Source: Nostocoides sp. F2B08
GTDB taxonomy: Bacteria; Actinomycetota; Actinomycetes; Actinomycetales; Dermatophilaceae
DNA length: 64,000 nucleotides
NCBI RefSeq assembly: GCF_009184895.1
Contig: NZ_WESE01000002.1
Coordinates: 372,001 to 436,000 of the forward strand
Direction of reading: 5' to 3'
The notes below the pieces were generated by a model. It worked only from the letters and a program-made list of their open reading frames with translations. It ran no database searches and was not told the DNA's origin. Of the stretch, positions 44,708 through 53,149 are shown piece by piece. Made by a program: the position numbers and the translations under genes. Each line of letters starts with the position of its first letter. Within the stretch, counting starts at the first letter, position 1.

Positions 44708-45631
44708 ATGGCCTTCACCCGAGACTCCGTCCCGGATCTCACGGGGCTCACGGCGGCGGTGACAGGAGCCAACGGCGGCCTCGGACTCGAGACGGCCGCG
44801 GTCCTCGCGGACAAGGGTGCGACCGTCGTCATGGCCGCGCGAGACCAGGACAAAGCGCACGGCGCCCTCGAGACGATCCGCTCCCGGTCGCCCCACGCGA
44901 GGCTCGAGCTGGTCGAGCTGGACCTGGCCTCCCAGGAGTCGGTGCGGCGGGCCGCGGAGACCATTCGTGCCGGTCACGACCGGCTCGACATCCTCGTCAA
45001 CAACGCCGGCGTGATGGCGATGCCGGAGCGGGCGACCGAGGACGGCTACGAGATGCAGCTGGGCGTCAACCATCTGGGCCACTGGACACTGACCGCGCTG
45101 CTGATGCCGGTCCTCTCGGCCGCGCCGGCGGCGCGGATCGTGACCGTCACGAGCACCGCGCACCACTTCGGGCGTGCGCTGGACCCCGCCAACCCGCACC
45201 TGCACGGCAGGTACGACCCGTGGCGTGCCTATGCGCAGTCGAAGCTCGCGAACTACCACTTCGGGTTGGGTCTGCAGGCCGAGCTCGAGCGGGCCGGCTC
45301 CCGGGCGATGAGTCTCATCGCCCACCCCGGTCTGTCCCACAGCGAGCTCCAGACGACCACGGTCGCCGAGGGTGGCGGCGGTGTCCTCGGGCCGTTCTTC
45401 GCGTGGATGGCCGCGCACACAGGCATGGACGTCGAGGACGGGGCGATGCCGCAGATCCGGGCAGCGACCGACCCACGGGCCGTCGGCGGCGAGTTCTACG
45501 GCCCTCGCTTCGTGAACACCGGACGCGCCGTGCGCCTCCCCGTTCTCCGGCGAGGGAGCGCCGAGGCGATCGCGACCCTGTGGGCGGTGTCCGAGCGCGA
45601 GACGGGCGTCGCGCTCGAGGTGACGACGTGA
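44708..45631 (+). CDS. Short-chain dehydrogenase (protochlorophyllide-reductase-like SDR)
   Basis: 307 residues. Cofactor motif VTGANGGLGLETA; NNAGVMAMPE; catalytic Ser in VTSTAHHFGRALD and YAQSKLANYHFGLGL (YxxxK). The long insert and HPGLSHSELQ place it with the retinol-dehydrogenase/protochlorophyllide-reductase-like SDRs. Substrate unknown. Its stop overlaps the GTG of the HAD gene, so the two form an operon. Confidence 0.9.
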   Translation: MAFTRDSVPDLTGLTAAVTGANGGLGLETAAVLADKGATVVMAARDQDKAHGALETIRSRSPHARLELVELDLASQESVRRAAETIRAGHDRLDILVNNAGVMAMPERATEDGYEMQLGVNHLGHWTLTALLMPVLSAAPAARIVTVTSTAHHFGRALDPANPHLHGRYDPWRAYAQSKLANYHFGLGLQAELERAGSRAMSLIAHPGLSHSELQTTTVAEGGGGVLGPFFAWMAAHTGMDVEDGAMPQIRAATDPRAVGGEFYGPRFVNTGRAVRLPVLRRGSAEAIATLWAVSERETGVALEVTT

Positions 45632-46278
45632 TCTTCGAGGTCGACGCCATCCTCTTCGATATCGACGGGACGCTGGTCGACTCCACCGGCACCGTCGAGC
45701 GGACCTGGCGCGCCTGGGCCGCACAGCGCGGCCTTCCTGCCGAGGACATCCTCGCCGTCTGTCACGGTCGCCGCACCGAGGACACGGTCGCGGAGTTCCT
45801 GCCCGCCGCGGAGCGGGCAACGGCGGTCGCGGAGCTCGAGCGGCTCGAGCTCGACGACCTGGAGGACGTCGTCCCGCTGCCCGCCGCCTTCGAGATCCTG
45901 AGCCTGCTGCCTGCCGACCGCTGGGCCGCCGTGACCTCCGGCTCCGGCCCGCTCATGCGTGCACGTCTCGAGGCTGCTGGACTTCCGGTCCCCCGGGTGC
46001 TCGTCGCCGCCGAGGACGTCAGCGCCGGCAAGCCGGACCCCCAGGGGTACCGGCGGGCGGCGGACGGACTCGGGGTCGACGCCCGCCGTTGCCTGGTCGT
46101 CGAAGACGCGCCCGCGGGTCTCGCAGCCGGGCACGCAGCCGGCGCGAGCGTCCTCGCCGTGGCAACCTCGCACCCTGCCGAGGTGCTCACGCCGGCCGAT
46201 GCCGTCGTCGCCGACCTTCGCTCGGTGCGGGTCGGGATGTGGACCGAGCGGCTGACCGTGGAGGTGACCGGGGGCTAG
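45628..46278 (+). CDS. HAD-family phosphatase (sugar-phosphate type)
   Basis: 216 residues from GTG 45628 (GTGA overlap). HAD motifs: I, ILFDIDGTLVDSTG; II, AAVTSGSGPLM; III/IV, GKPDPQGYRRAAD and CLVVEDAPAGLAAG. The cap C1 type and sequence resemble GPP/DOG phosphatases (2-deoxyglucose-6-P or glycerol-3-P type). Converges with the DUF1214 gene with a 4-bp overlap. Confidence 0.88.
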   Translation: MIFEVDAILFDIDGTLVDSTGTVERTWRAWAAQRGLPAEDILAVCHGRRTEDTVAEFLPAAERATAVAELERLELDDLEDVVPLPAAFEILSLLPADRWAAVTSGSGPLMRARLEAAGLPVPRVLVAAEDVSAGKPDPQGYRRAADGLGVDARRCLVVEDAPAGLAAGHAAGASVLAVATSHPAEVLTPADAVVADLRSVRVGMWTERLTVEVTGG

Positions 46279-47237
46279 CGGATCGACTCGCCGACCGGAA
46301 CGAGCGGCGGGAGGGTCCATTCCCCGGAGAGGATCTCGGGCCTGGGGCGGTAGAGCCGGACGAGGACGTTCCAGCCCTCGGGGACCGGGATGGCGTTGGG
46401 GGTCGTCGTGTCCTCGCGATCAGCACTGAACCGGACCGTGACGGAGCCGTCCGGAGCCGGCCGGGCCATGACGCTGTTGACCGTGTAGCGGCCGGCCGGG
46501 TTCGGTTGGAAGAAGCCGTCGGCGTTGTAGACCGACACGGACCAGAATGCATCGACCGGCACGTCGCGGAAGGTCATCTCGTACTCCCCCGGTGGCAGCC
46601 TCGGGTCCACCCCCATGTAGACCGCCTCGGACGTCGGCAGCCCTCCCCAGCCCGCCGCAGTGCCGATGAGATGGCGGACCGGGTCCACCTCGTCGCGGGT
46701 CCCGAACATCCGGTCGTAGCCGACGAGGCCACTGGCGAGGACGAGCAGCGCGTTGCGCGTCTCGTCGAGGCTCACACGATCGAGATCCGGGGCAGGGAAC
46801 GGCACGCCCGACTCGGCGGTCAGCACGAGCCGGTCCTGGAGGCGAGCCACCTCCGCGATGTCGCCTGCATCGGCGGCATCCACGAGGATCCGCACGGCCA
46901 AGAACGCGTATGCGGTGCCCACCGACTCCGTGTCGAGGCGATAGGTGCCGGACTCGTGCCAGACGGCCACGACATGGTGGCCCTCGTCGACCACCATGAC
47001 CGACAGATAGCGGTCGCCGGCGTCAGGCACCTCGAGAGTGGCTCCGGCACGGAGGTCGACGACTGCGAAGCTGTAGAGCGTGTCGCGGTTCATTCTGATG
47101 ACCGTCTGTTCGTCGATCGAGGCCGGCTCCCGGTTGTGCCGGAACCTGTTCACACCCCCGGCGTCCCGCTGCAGGTCATGGAGCATCCGGGCCGTCTCTG
47201 CCCACACGAAGTTGTCGACCGTCACACGTGTCGCCAT
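46275..47237 (-). CDS. DUF1254/DUF1214 domain protein
   Basis: 320 residues from ATG 47237 (GAGGAGG 7 bases before). The N-terminal DUF1254-like part has VIRMNRDTLYSFAVVDLRAG and RYLSVMVVDEGHHVVAVWH. The C-terminal DUF1214 part has FWSVSVYNADGFFQPNP and WNVLVRLYRPRPEILSGEW. These are common paired domains of unknown function, often cytoplasmic in actinobacteria. No signal peptide. Confidence 0.87.
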   Translation of the reverse strand: MATRVTVDNFVWAETARMLHDLQRDAGGVNRFRHNREPASIDEQTVIRMNRDTLYSFAVVDLRAGATLEVPDAGDRYLSVMVVDEGHHVVAVWHESGTYRLDTESVGTAYAFLAVRILVDAADAGDIAEVARLQDRLVLTAESGVPFPAPDLDRVSLDETRNALLVLASGLVGYDRMFGTRDEVDPVRHLIGTAAGWGGLPTSEAVYMGVDPRLPPGEYEMTFRDVPVDAFWSVSVYNADGFFQPNPAGRYTVNSVMARPAPDGSVTVRFSADREDTTTPNAIPVPEGWNVLVRLYRPRPEILSGEWTLPPLVPVGESIR

Positions 47238-47300
47238 GTGGACCTCCTCGGATCTCATCGCGGGTGCCGACACTACTCCCCCGGACGAGCGTGGGCGTGA

Positions 47301-47699
47301 TCAGTCCGTGACGGGTTTGGCGGAGACGAGCTGGATGAGGTTTCCGCAGGTGTCGTCGAGCACCGCCATGACGACAGGGCCCGCGTCCGTCGGCGGTTGG
47401 GTGAACACCACCCCACGCTCGGACAGTCGGGCGTACTCCGCCTCGACGTCGTCGACCTCGAACTGCGCGAGCGGGATGCCGTCCTCGGCGAGCGCCGCCC
47501 GGTACGGTCCGACCGCGGGATGCTCGGCCGGCTCCAGGAGCAGCTCGGGGCCGTCCGGGTCCGCCGGTGATGCGACCGTGAGCCACGAGTGCTCACCCAC
47601 GGGGATGTCATGGCGCGGCACGAATCCGAGGACATCCGTGTAGAACTGCAGAGCAGACCGCTGGTCGTCGACGTAGACGCTGGTCAGGCTGATCTTCAT
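47301..47699 (-). CDS. VOC-family (glyoxalase/bleomycin-resistance) protein
   Basis: 132 residues from ATG 47699, which overlaps the arsR stop (ATGA). Two beta-alpha-beta-beta-beta modules: ISLTSVYVDDQRSALQFYTDVLGF and QFEVDDVEAEYARL, ending VMAVLDDTCGNLIQLVS. The N-terminal His metal ligand is replaced (SLTSVYV), so catalysis may differ from classic glyoxalase. It is cotranscribed with an ArsR repressor that has its own operator, suggesting an inducible detoxification or binding role. Confidence 0.85.
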   Translation of the reverse strand: MKISLTSVYVDDQRSALQFYTDVLGFVPRHDIPVGEHSWLTVASPADPDGPELLLEPAEHPAVGPYRAALAEDGIPLAQFEVDDVEAEYARLSERGVVFTQPPTDAGPVVMAVLDDTCGNLIQLVSAKPVTD

Positions 47700-47977
47700 G
47701 GCCGGGGCCTTCCGGTCGTGGGCCACCGCCGGCTGATCTCGGCGAGCGGCTCCGGGGTGAGGAAGTGGAGCTTGGTGCGACCACGCCGCTCGGTGGCGAC
47801 CAGACCGGCCGCCTCGAGCACGTCGAGATGCTGGGAGATGCCCTGACGACTGATCGTCACACCGTGTCGGGACATCAGCGTCGCGCAGATCTCGAACAGC
47901 GTCTGTCCGTCCCGGGCGGTGAGCTCGTCGAGGATCACCCGTCGGGTCTCGTCGGCCAACGCCCGGTAGACGTCCAC
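47696..47977 (-). CDS. ArsR-family autoregulated repressor
   Basis: 93 residues from GTG 47977. HTH: VYRALADETRRVILDELTARDGQTLFEICATLMSRHG through ISRQGISQHLDVLEAAGLVATERRGRTK (given as spans near 3-75). No Cys metal site, so it probably senses a non-metal signal or is an auxiliary switch. GTG is preferred to an ATG 12 codons upstream because TATAGT (47984-47989) lies 6 bases before it, fitting a leaderless start, and the operator covers the promoter spacer. Confidence 0.87.
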   Translation of the reverse strand: MDVYRALADETRRVILDELTARDGQTLFEICATLMSRHGVTISRQGISQHLDVLEAAGLVATERRGRTKLHFLTPEPLAEISRRWPTTGRPRP

Positions 47978-47983
47978 ATCACG

Positions 47984-48013
47984 ACTATATGCAAGTATCC
48001 ACTTGCATATCAA
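47984..48013 (-). promoter_or_regulatory. Promoter and palindromic operator of arsR-VOC
   Basis: On the minus strand, TTGATA (48013-48008) and TATAGT (47989-47984) form -35 and -10 with 18 bp spacing, and GTG 47977 begins 6 bases after the -10. The perfect palindrome ATATGCAAGT-ATCC-ACTTGCATAT (47987-48010, plus-strand reading) lies on the spacer. A repressor bound there would block RNA polymerase. Confidence 0.8.
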
Positions 48014-48073
48014 GCACCTGGCCGCCTCCCGGCCCTCGGCGGTCCGAGGTCGGGGCGCGCAGCATCCGGACGA

Positions 48074-48490
48074 TCAGCCGCACTCGAGCGCGGAGCCGAG
48101 GTCTGAACGCGCACTCTCCACCTCCTGCGCCTGGGCCCGGATCGTGTCCGCCGCCTCCTGCAGCGTCGCGTCGCTGTCGGCATCCGTGATGGCGGAGTCG
48201 AGGTCGCTCCACGCCTGGTTCAGGGCATCGACGCGGTCCTGGGCGACGTCACCGAGGGCGCTGTCGAGTTCACCGGCGGCGGAGGCGACGTCGTCACGGG
48301 CCTCGCGGACCTGTTCGACGGTCGCGTCGGCAGTCAACGAGTCACGCAGGGTGGTGAGGGCCGTCTCGTACTCGGTGAGTGCGGTGCAGGCGTCGGCGGT
48401 GTTCTCCTCCGGGGTGTCCGAGCAGGCTCCGGTCAGGAGTGCGGCGCCGAGCGCGAGGGTCGCGGCGGCGCCACGAAAGGGGGTGGTCAT
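48074..48490 (-). CDS. Putative lipoprotein with coiled-coil body
   Basis: 138 residues. Lipoprotein signal with lipobox LLTGACSD; mature protein is acidic, with long amphipathic helices (TEYETALTTLRDSL, EQVREARDDVASAAGELDSAL, DALNQAWSDLDSAITDA). It is likely anchored outside the cell membrane as a helical protein. No partner gene; GGAGGAG precedes the ATG. Function unknown. Confidence 0.82.
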   Translation of the reverse strand: MTTPFRGAAATLALGAALLTGACSDTPEENTADACTALTEYETALTTLRDSLTADATVEQVREARDDVASAAGELDSALGDVAQDRVDALNQAWSDLDSAITDADSDATLQEAADTIRAQAQEVESARSDLGSALECG

Positions 48491-48668
48491 GATGGCTCCT
48501 CCAGGTGGGGATCAGGACAGCACCACTGTGAGCCGACCCCCGCGGCGCCCACCTCACCCCCCGCGGATGAGATCACCGGTCCGGACTGCCCTACCGCCGA
48601 TCCCCGGCGCTCGTCATCGATGGCGATCGTCGCCATCCCGGGAGGTGCAGTGTCACAGTGGATGAGTC

Positions 48669-49067
48669 ATGGGGTTCCGACTGCTCGCCGATGCGGCCAT
48701 GGTGGCGCACTTCGCCTTCCTGGCCTACCTCGTCATGGGCGGCTTCCTCGCCTGGCGCTGGCCGCGGACCATCTGGGTTCACCTGGCCGTCGCCGCATAC
48801 GGCTTCTTCAACGTCCTCGTCGGGTGGGCCTGCCCGCTGACCTACGTCGAGAACTGGGGCCGTGATCGTGCCGGCGATGCGACCCTGCCGGCGACGGGGT
48901 TCATCGACCACTACATCGCCGGTGTCGTCTACCCCCGCGAGCACGAGGCGCTCGCGCAGCTGCTCGTGGCGGTCGTCGTCCTGGTCTCCTGGGTCGGCTT
49001 CGTGGTGCGCCGCCGGCGGGGTACCACGGGGCGACGGCCCCTCGTGGGCGGTGCTAGGCCGCGGTGA
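48669..49067 (+). CDS. DUF2784 membrane protein
   Basis: 132 residues, three or four membrane segments: LADAAMVAHFAFLAYLVMGG, HLAVAAYGFFNVLVGWACPL, LLVAVVVLVSWVGFVV. Sequence features GWACPLTYVENWGR and FIDHYIAGVVYP are hallmarks of DUF2784. Role unknown. It overlaps the carbonic anhydrase gene by 14 bp at the 3' ends. Confidence 0.87.
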   Translation: MGFRLLADAAMVAHFAFLAYLVMGGFLAWRWPRTIWVHLAVAAYGFFNVLVGWACPLTYVENWGRDRAGDATLPATGFIDHYIAGVVYPREHEALAQLLVAVVVLVSWVGFVVRRRRGTTGRRPLVGGARPR

Positions 49068-49548
49068 CCTCGCTCAGTCGGCCCGTGGCGACGTCGAAGA
49101 CGAAGCCGCGCACCGAGTCCTTGTGCGGGATGAACGGACTGGCCTGGATCCGCGCGATGGACTGGACGACGTCGGCCTCGAGATCGGAGAAGACCTCACA
49201 GGCCCAGGTGGGCCGCAGGCCGGTGTCGGCCACGATGGAGTCCTTGAAACCGTCCTCGGTGAACGTGAGCATGCCGCAGTCGGTGTGGTGGATGAGGATG
49301 ATCTCGGTCGTCCCGAGGAGGCGCTGGCTGATCGCGAGCGAGCGGATGCCGTCCTCGGTCACGACACCGCCGGCGTTGCGGATCACGTGTGCGTCGCCCT
49401 CCTGCAGGCCGAGCACCCGGAAGACGTCGAGGCGGGCGTCCATGCAGGCGAGGACCGCGACGGACTGGGCCGGAGGGAGCGGCAAGGGTCCGCTGAACCG
49501 CTCCGCATACCGCTCGTTGTTCTCGAGCAGGGAGTCTGTGACGGACAT
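49054..49548 (-). CDS. Beta-carbonic anhydrase
   Basis: 164 residues from ATG 49548 (GGAG upstream). Zinc ligands Cys35 (ACMDAR), His88 and Cys91 (HHTDCGM), with Asp37 and Arg39 as the catalytic dyad. RNAGGVVTEDGIRSLAISQRL is the conserved loop. Type II-like beta-CA, hydrating CO2 to bicarbonate, which carboxylases such as that at 35-39 kb use. Convergent overlap with DUF2784. Confidence 0.92.
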   Translation of the reverse strand: MSVTDSLLENNERYAERFSGPLPLPPAQSVAVLACMDARLDVFRVLGLQEGDAHVIRNAGGVVTEDGIRSLAISQRLLGTTEIILIHHTDCGMLTFTEDGFKDSIVADTGLRPTWACEVFSDLEADVVQSIARIQASPFIPHKDSVRGFVFDVATGRLSEVTAA

Positions 49549-49588
49549 GGGTTCTCCTTCGGGTCTGCGGTCTGGATAAGCATCCGTT

Positions 49589-49924
49589 ATGTCGAAGGTA
49601 GAGTGCTCTGATGTGAGCGCCGGAGACTGGAAGGACATGTTCCTCGCTGCGTGCGACGGAGATCTCGAGCTGGTGCGCTACCACCTCGATCACGGAGTCG
49701 ACGTCGACTTCGTCCATGCCGAGTTCCAGTCGACCGTGCTCGTCGCCGCGATCCTGGCCGGTCAGGAGAGAGTCGCGGACCTCCTTCTCGACCGCGGCGC
49801 CGACCCCACCGCGAGATCCCCGCTCGAGGGGCAGACGCCGCTCGAGGCGGCCCGCGAGATCGGCATGAGCCATGTCGTGGATCGCCTGCTCGGGATGGGG
49901 GTCGTCGACGCGACACCCGCCTGA
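49589..49924 (+). CDS. Ankyrin-repeat protein
   Basis: 111 residues, three ankyrin repeats: MFLAACDGDLELVRYHLDHGVDVD, TVLVAAILAGQERVADLLLDRGADP, TPLEAAREIGMSHVVDRLL (spans near 17-105). Cytoplasmic, protein-protein interaction. Divergent from carbonic anhydrase, 40 bp between starts. Partner unknown. Confidence 0.82.
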   Translation: MSKVECSDVSAGDWKDMFLAACDGDLELVRYHLDHGVDVDFVHAEFQSTVLVAAILAGQERVADLLLDRGADPTARSPLEGQTPLEAAREIGMSHVVDRLLGMGVVDATPA

Positions 49925-50027
49925 ACGCCCGGCCTTCAGTACCGGCGCGGGGCCGGAAAGCGTAGACTGGCGCCCGTACCGGTCGTTCCGCGAGACGCCG
50001 GCGATGACGAGGCGGCTTCTCGTCCCC

Positions 50028-50056
50028 CTGGGGTTGTCGAGCACTGGGGTTGTCGA
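50028..50056. repeat. 13-bp direct repeat upstream of helicase gene
   Basis: CTGGGGTTGTCGA at 50028-50040 and again at 50044-50056, 16 bp apart. The second copy runs into a LexA-box-like word. It may be a slippage duplication or a regulator site. Confidence 0.6.
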
Positions 50057-50068
50057 ACGCGGGTTCAC
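50053..50068 (+). promoter_or_regulatory. LexA-box-like sequence upstream of SNF2 helicase
   Basis: TCGAACGCGGGTTCAC shares the TCGAAC-N4-GTTC part of the SOS box (10 of 12 fixed positions; the last two differ). It lies 124 bp before the start at 50192. Weaker than the site at 8255. Confidence 0.4.
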
Positions 50069-50191
50069 GGGCCTGTGCTCGCAGGCAGGTCCCCGCGCCG
50101 CCCGCCCCGTCGTGACAGCCGCCCCCGTGACGAGCAGGTGCACGGCACCGCACGCGGCCCCCCGCCGTGTCCACTCAGGAGAAGGATCCGC

Positions 50192-52357
50192 TTGGCTCAA
50201 CGAGCTCAGCGCCGCACAGGCGCGACACGCGACCGACGTCGCCCGCAGGCCGGGGGCGAGGCCGGCATGATCCCCGTTCTGGCGAGGACAGCCCGCCAGG
50301 TCGAGGCCGCCGCACGCCGCGGCAAGGTGCGGCCGAGCAACCGGACGGCCTTCCAGGTCGTCGCGCTCCTCATCCGCGAGGAGCGGGCCCGCATCAAGGC
50401 CGACGGCGACCTGTCCGAGTCCCAGAAGACCGTCGGCCAGAAGCGTCTCGACGACATCGCGACGGTGCTCGCCAAGACAGCGGCCCGCGACACGTCGCTG
50501 CTGCAGCTGCTCGCCGAGGACGCCGACCTGTCCTACGCCGCCGTTGACCTCAAGAACGAGATGCTGCGCGCCGGCGGACGTGAACCCGAACCGGAGCCTG
50601 AGCCGGAGGCGGCAACCGAGGAGCCCGCTGCGTCGGCACCGCGCCGCGTCGTGCCGCGGACGGTGGTCGCCGCCCAGCTCGCGAACCCCTTCCTCCAGCC
50701 GGAGTACTCGGCGGTGCCGCCACGCCCGAGGACCAACCGCCTCGGCGGCTGGGAGCTGCTCGAGCCCCTCTTCAGGTCCTTCGAGCAGGGCGGCGAGGCC
50801 GCCTGCATGCCGCTTCCCGAGCCCGAGGAGGCGATCCACGGGATCGCCGACCTCGAGCTCATGCACCACCAGGCCCAGGTCGTCGCCGCCGCAGCGGAGG
50901 GGCACCGCACGTTCCTGCTCGCGGACGAACCGGGACTCGGCAAGACGGCCCAGGCGCTGCTCGCGGCGGAGGCGGCCGGCGCATACCCGCTGCTCGCCGT
51001 CGTGCCCAACGTCGTCAAGGCCAACTGGGCGCACGAGGCCGAGCTGTGGACGCCCCGCCGGCGGGCGACCGTCATCCACGGTGACGGGGAGACGACCGAC
51101 GGCTTCGCCGACATCATCATCGTCAACTACGAGATCCTCGACCGGCACGTCGGCTGGCTGGGCAACCACGGGTTCCGCGGCATGGTCGTCGACGAGGCGC
51201 ACTTCATCAAGAACAAGTCCTCGCAACGCTCGCGCCACGTCCTCGAGCTGTCCGAGCGGATCCGCTCGCGCAGCCGGGGCGCGTTGTTCATGGCCCTGAC
51301 CGGAACGCCGCTGATCAACGACATCGAGGACTTCCGCGCCATCTGGCAGTTCCTCGGGTGGATCGACGACAAGAAGCCGCGGCACGCGCTGATGGCCGCT
51401 CTCGAAGAAGCGGGCCTGACACCGGCCGACCCCGGTTTCTCCGCCGCGGCCCGCAGCAGCGTGATCGACCTCGGCATCGTGCGCCGCCGCAAGGTCGACG
51501 TGGCATCGGACATCCCGGCACGGCGGATCGCCGACCTGCCGGTGGAGATCGACGACGAGGCCGGCCGCTCGATCCGGGCTGCCGAGGAGGAGCTGACCCG
51601 CCGGCTCGTCGCCCGGTATCACTCGGCGCTCGCCACCCGGACCGGGGTCGACGACGTCGAGGGGATCGACCTTGACCTCGTCCGCCGCGTGGCCACCTGG
51701 GAGCGCGAGAACGCCGACTCCGCGAAGAGCGGCGAGAACGTGTTCTCGGTGATGCGACGGATCGGTCAGGCCAAGGCCGGCCTGGCGGCCGACTACGCAG
51801 CCCAGCTGGCCCGCAGCGTCGGCAAGGTCGTCTTCTTCGCCAAGCACATCGACGTCATGGACGCGGCTGAGGAGACCTTCGCCCGACGGGGCGTGGGGTA
51901 TGCCTCGATCCGGGGCGACCAGACCCCGAAGTCTCGCAAGGAGAACATCGAGGCCTTCCTCACCGACCCCGAGGTGGCCGTCGTCGTGTGCTCGCTCACC
52001 GCTGCCGGGGTGGGTCTGAACCTCCAGGTCGCCTCCAACGTCGTGCTGGCCGAACTGTCCTGGACCTCGGCGGAGCAGACCCAGGCGATCGACCGCGTGC
52101 ACCGGATCGGCCAGACCGAGCCCGTCACCGCGTGGCGGATCATCGCGGCTCAGACGATCGACCCGCGGATCGCCCAGCTCATCGACGACAAGGCGGGCCT
52201 CGCGGCCAGGGCCCTGGACGGCTCCGACGAGGAGGTCGGCTCCTCCGCCGACGTCCAGCTGCAGGCCCTGATCGACCTGCTCACCGAGGCGCTCACGGCC
52301 CAGATCGAGGCTGCCCGTGCCACGACTGATGCCGAGGTCGAGTCCCTGCTCGGTTGA
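50192..52357 (+). CDS. SNF2-family DEAD/DEAH helicase
   Basis: 721 residues from TTG 50192, placed after AGGAGAAGGA with good spacing; ATG 50267 is an alternative. The N-terminus is basic and helical; an acidic PEPEPE stretch follows (about 130-140). The SNF2 core has Walker A in LADEPGLGKTAQALL, DEAH as VVDEAHFIKN, LTGTPLINDIEDF, and motif VI QAIDRVHRIGQTEPV. No methylase, nuclease or DnaB partner lies nearby. It probably remodels DNA-protein complexes or helps repair (inference). Confidence 0.86.
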   Translation: MAQRAQRRTGATRDRRRPQAGGEAGMIPVLARTARQVEAAARRGKVRPSNRTAFQVVALLIREERARIKADGDLSESQKTVGQKRLDDIATVLAKTAARDTSLLQLLAEDADLSYAAVDLKNEMLRAGGREPEPEPEPEAATEEPAASAPRRVVPRTVVAAQLANPFLQPEYSAVPPRPRTNRLGGWELLEPLFRSFEQGGEAACMPLPEPEEAIHGIADLELMHHQAQVVAAAAEGHRTFLLADEPGLGKTAQALLAAEAAGAYPLLAVVPNVVKANWAHEAELWTPRRRATVIHGDGETTDGFADIIIVNYEILDRHVGWLGNHGFRGMVVDEAHFIKNKSSQRSRHVLELSERIRSRSRGALFMALTGTPLINDIEDFRAIWQFLGWIDDKKPRHALMAALEEAGLTPADPGFSAAARSSVIDLGIVRRRKVDVASDIPARRIADLPVEIDDEAGRSIRAAEEELTRRLVARYHSALATRTGVDDVEGIDLDLVRRVATWERENADSAKSGENVFSVMRRIGQAKAGLAADYAAQLARSVGKVVFFAKHIDVMDAAEETFARRGVGYASIRGDQTPKSRKENIEAFLTDPEVAVVVCSLTAAGVGLNLQVASNVVLAELSWTSAEQTQAIDRVHRIGQTEPVTAWRIIAAQTIDPRIAQLIDDKAGLAARALDGSDEEVGSSADVQLQALIDLLTEALTAQIEAARATTDAEVESLLG

Positions 52358-52509
52358 GCACGACCTGGCCTCTCGGTGAGGCGGACCACGCCGTGACCCC
52401 CTAGCCCCGGCGCGGGGTCGGGGAGCAGAATCGGATGTGGGTGCCGTGGCCGTCGCCACCGCCCCGGCACCCTCCTGCACCACGGTGACGACCCACGTGA
52501 GGAGCAGCC

Positions 52510-53022
52510 ATGAGAGCCAAGCCCGGTGACCACATCATCCTGGCCGGCGAGCTGGTCAACCAGCCGGTGCGCGCAGGTGAGGTCCTGGAGGCGCGAGGAG
52601 CGGACGGAGGACCGCCGTATGTCGTGCGCTGGGAGGACGGACACGAGAGCACCATGTTCCCGGGACCGGGAGCGGCCCTGAGAGTGACCGGCAGCGAGTC
52701 CGAGAATGCGCCCGAGCACCACACCGACCTCGTCGCGCGTCCCGAGCTCGGGACCTCGCGGCAGTGGAACGTCCGGATCACGATCTTCGAGAAGGGTGAC
52801 GACACCACGGCAACCGTCGCGCTACTCGCCGACTCGCCGGAGGCGCTCACCGCGAAGGGGATCAGCCACCGCAGCAGCGAGGACGACACCGACGCCCACA
52901 TCGGCGACGAGGTGGCCGTGGCCCGCGCGCTGCGGCATCTGGCCGACCAGCTCATCACCACCGCCGAGCACGACATCGAGGAGGCGACCGGCGAGGTCGA
53001 CGTCATGGTCAGACCGCGCTGA
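52510..53022 (+). CDS. DUF1918-DUF1876 fusion protein
   Basis: 170 residues, GAGGAG before ATG 52510. Residues 1-58 are DUF1918 (MRAKPGDHIILAG, GEVLEARGADGGPPYVVRWEDG, HESTMFPGPGA). Residues about 83-165 are DUF1876 (WNVRITIFEKGDDTTATVALL, HIGDEVAVARALRHLADQLI). In M. tuberculosis the single-domain relatives are Rv0569/Rv2302 (DUF1918) and Rv1738 (DUF1876), linked to hypoxia or dormancy; the Rv1738 fold resembles ribosome-hibernation factors. Here both lie in one chain. Confidence 0.85.
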   Translation: MRAKPGDHIILAGELVNQPVRAGEVLEARGADGGPPYVVRWEDGHESTMFPGPGAALRVTGSESENAPEHHTDLVARPELGTSRQWNVRITIFEKGDDTTATVALLADSPEALTAKGISHRSSEDDTDAHIGDEVAVARALRHLADQLITTAEHDIEEATGEVDVMVRPR

Positions 53023-53149
53023 ATATCGCCGACAGCACAGATCGCGCCTCCATGGACGCCGTCATTCGGTGGCGCGCGGTGGAGGCTCGGCGTAGCCTGA
53101 ACCGCGTGCGCGGGGGCCGGACCCGGCGCCCGTCGGAGGAGAGATCGTC

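Noticed and set aside
49196-52483. Very long open frame (1095 codons) on the minus strand
   Set aside because: It lies opposite the SNF2 helicase and carbonic anhydrase genes, which carry clear domains. Such antisense frames are common in 70% GC DNA.
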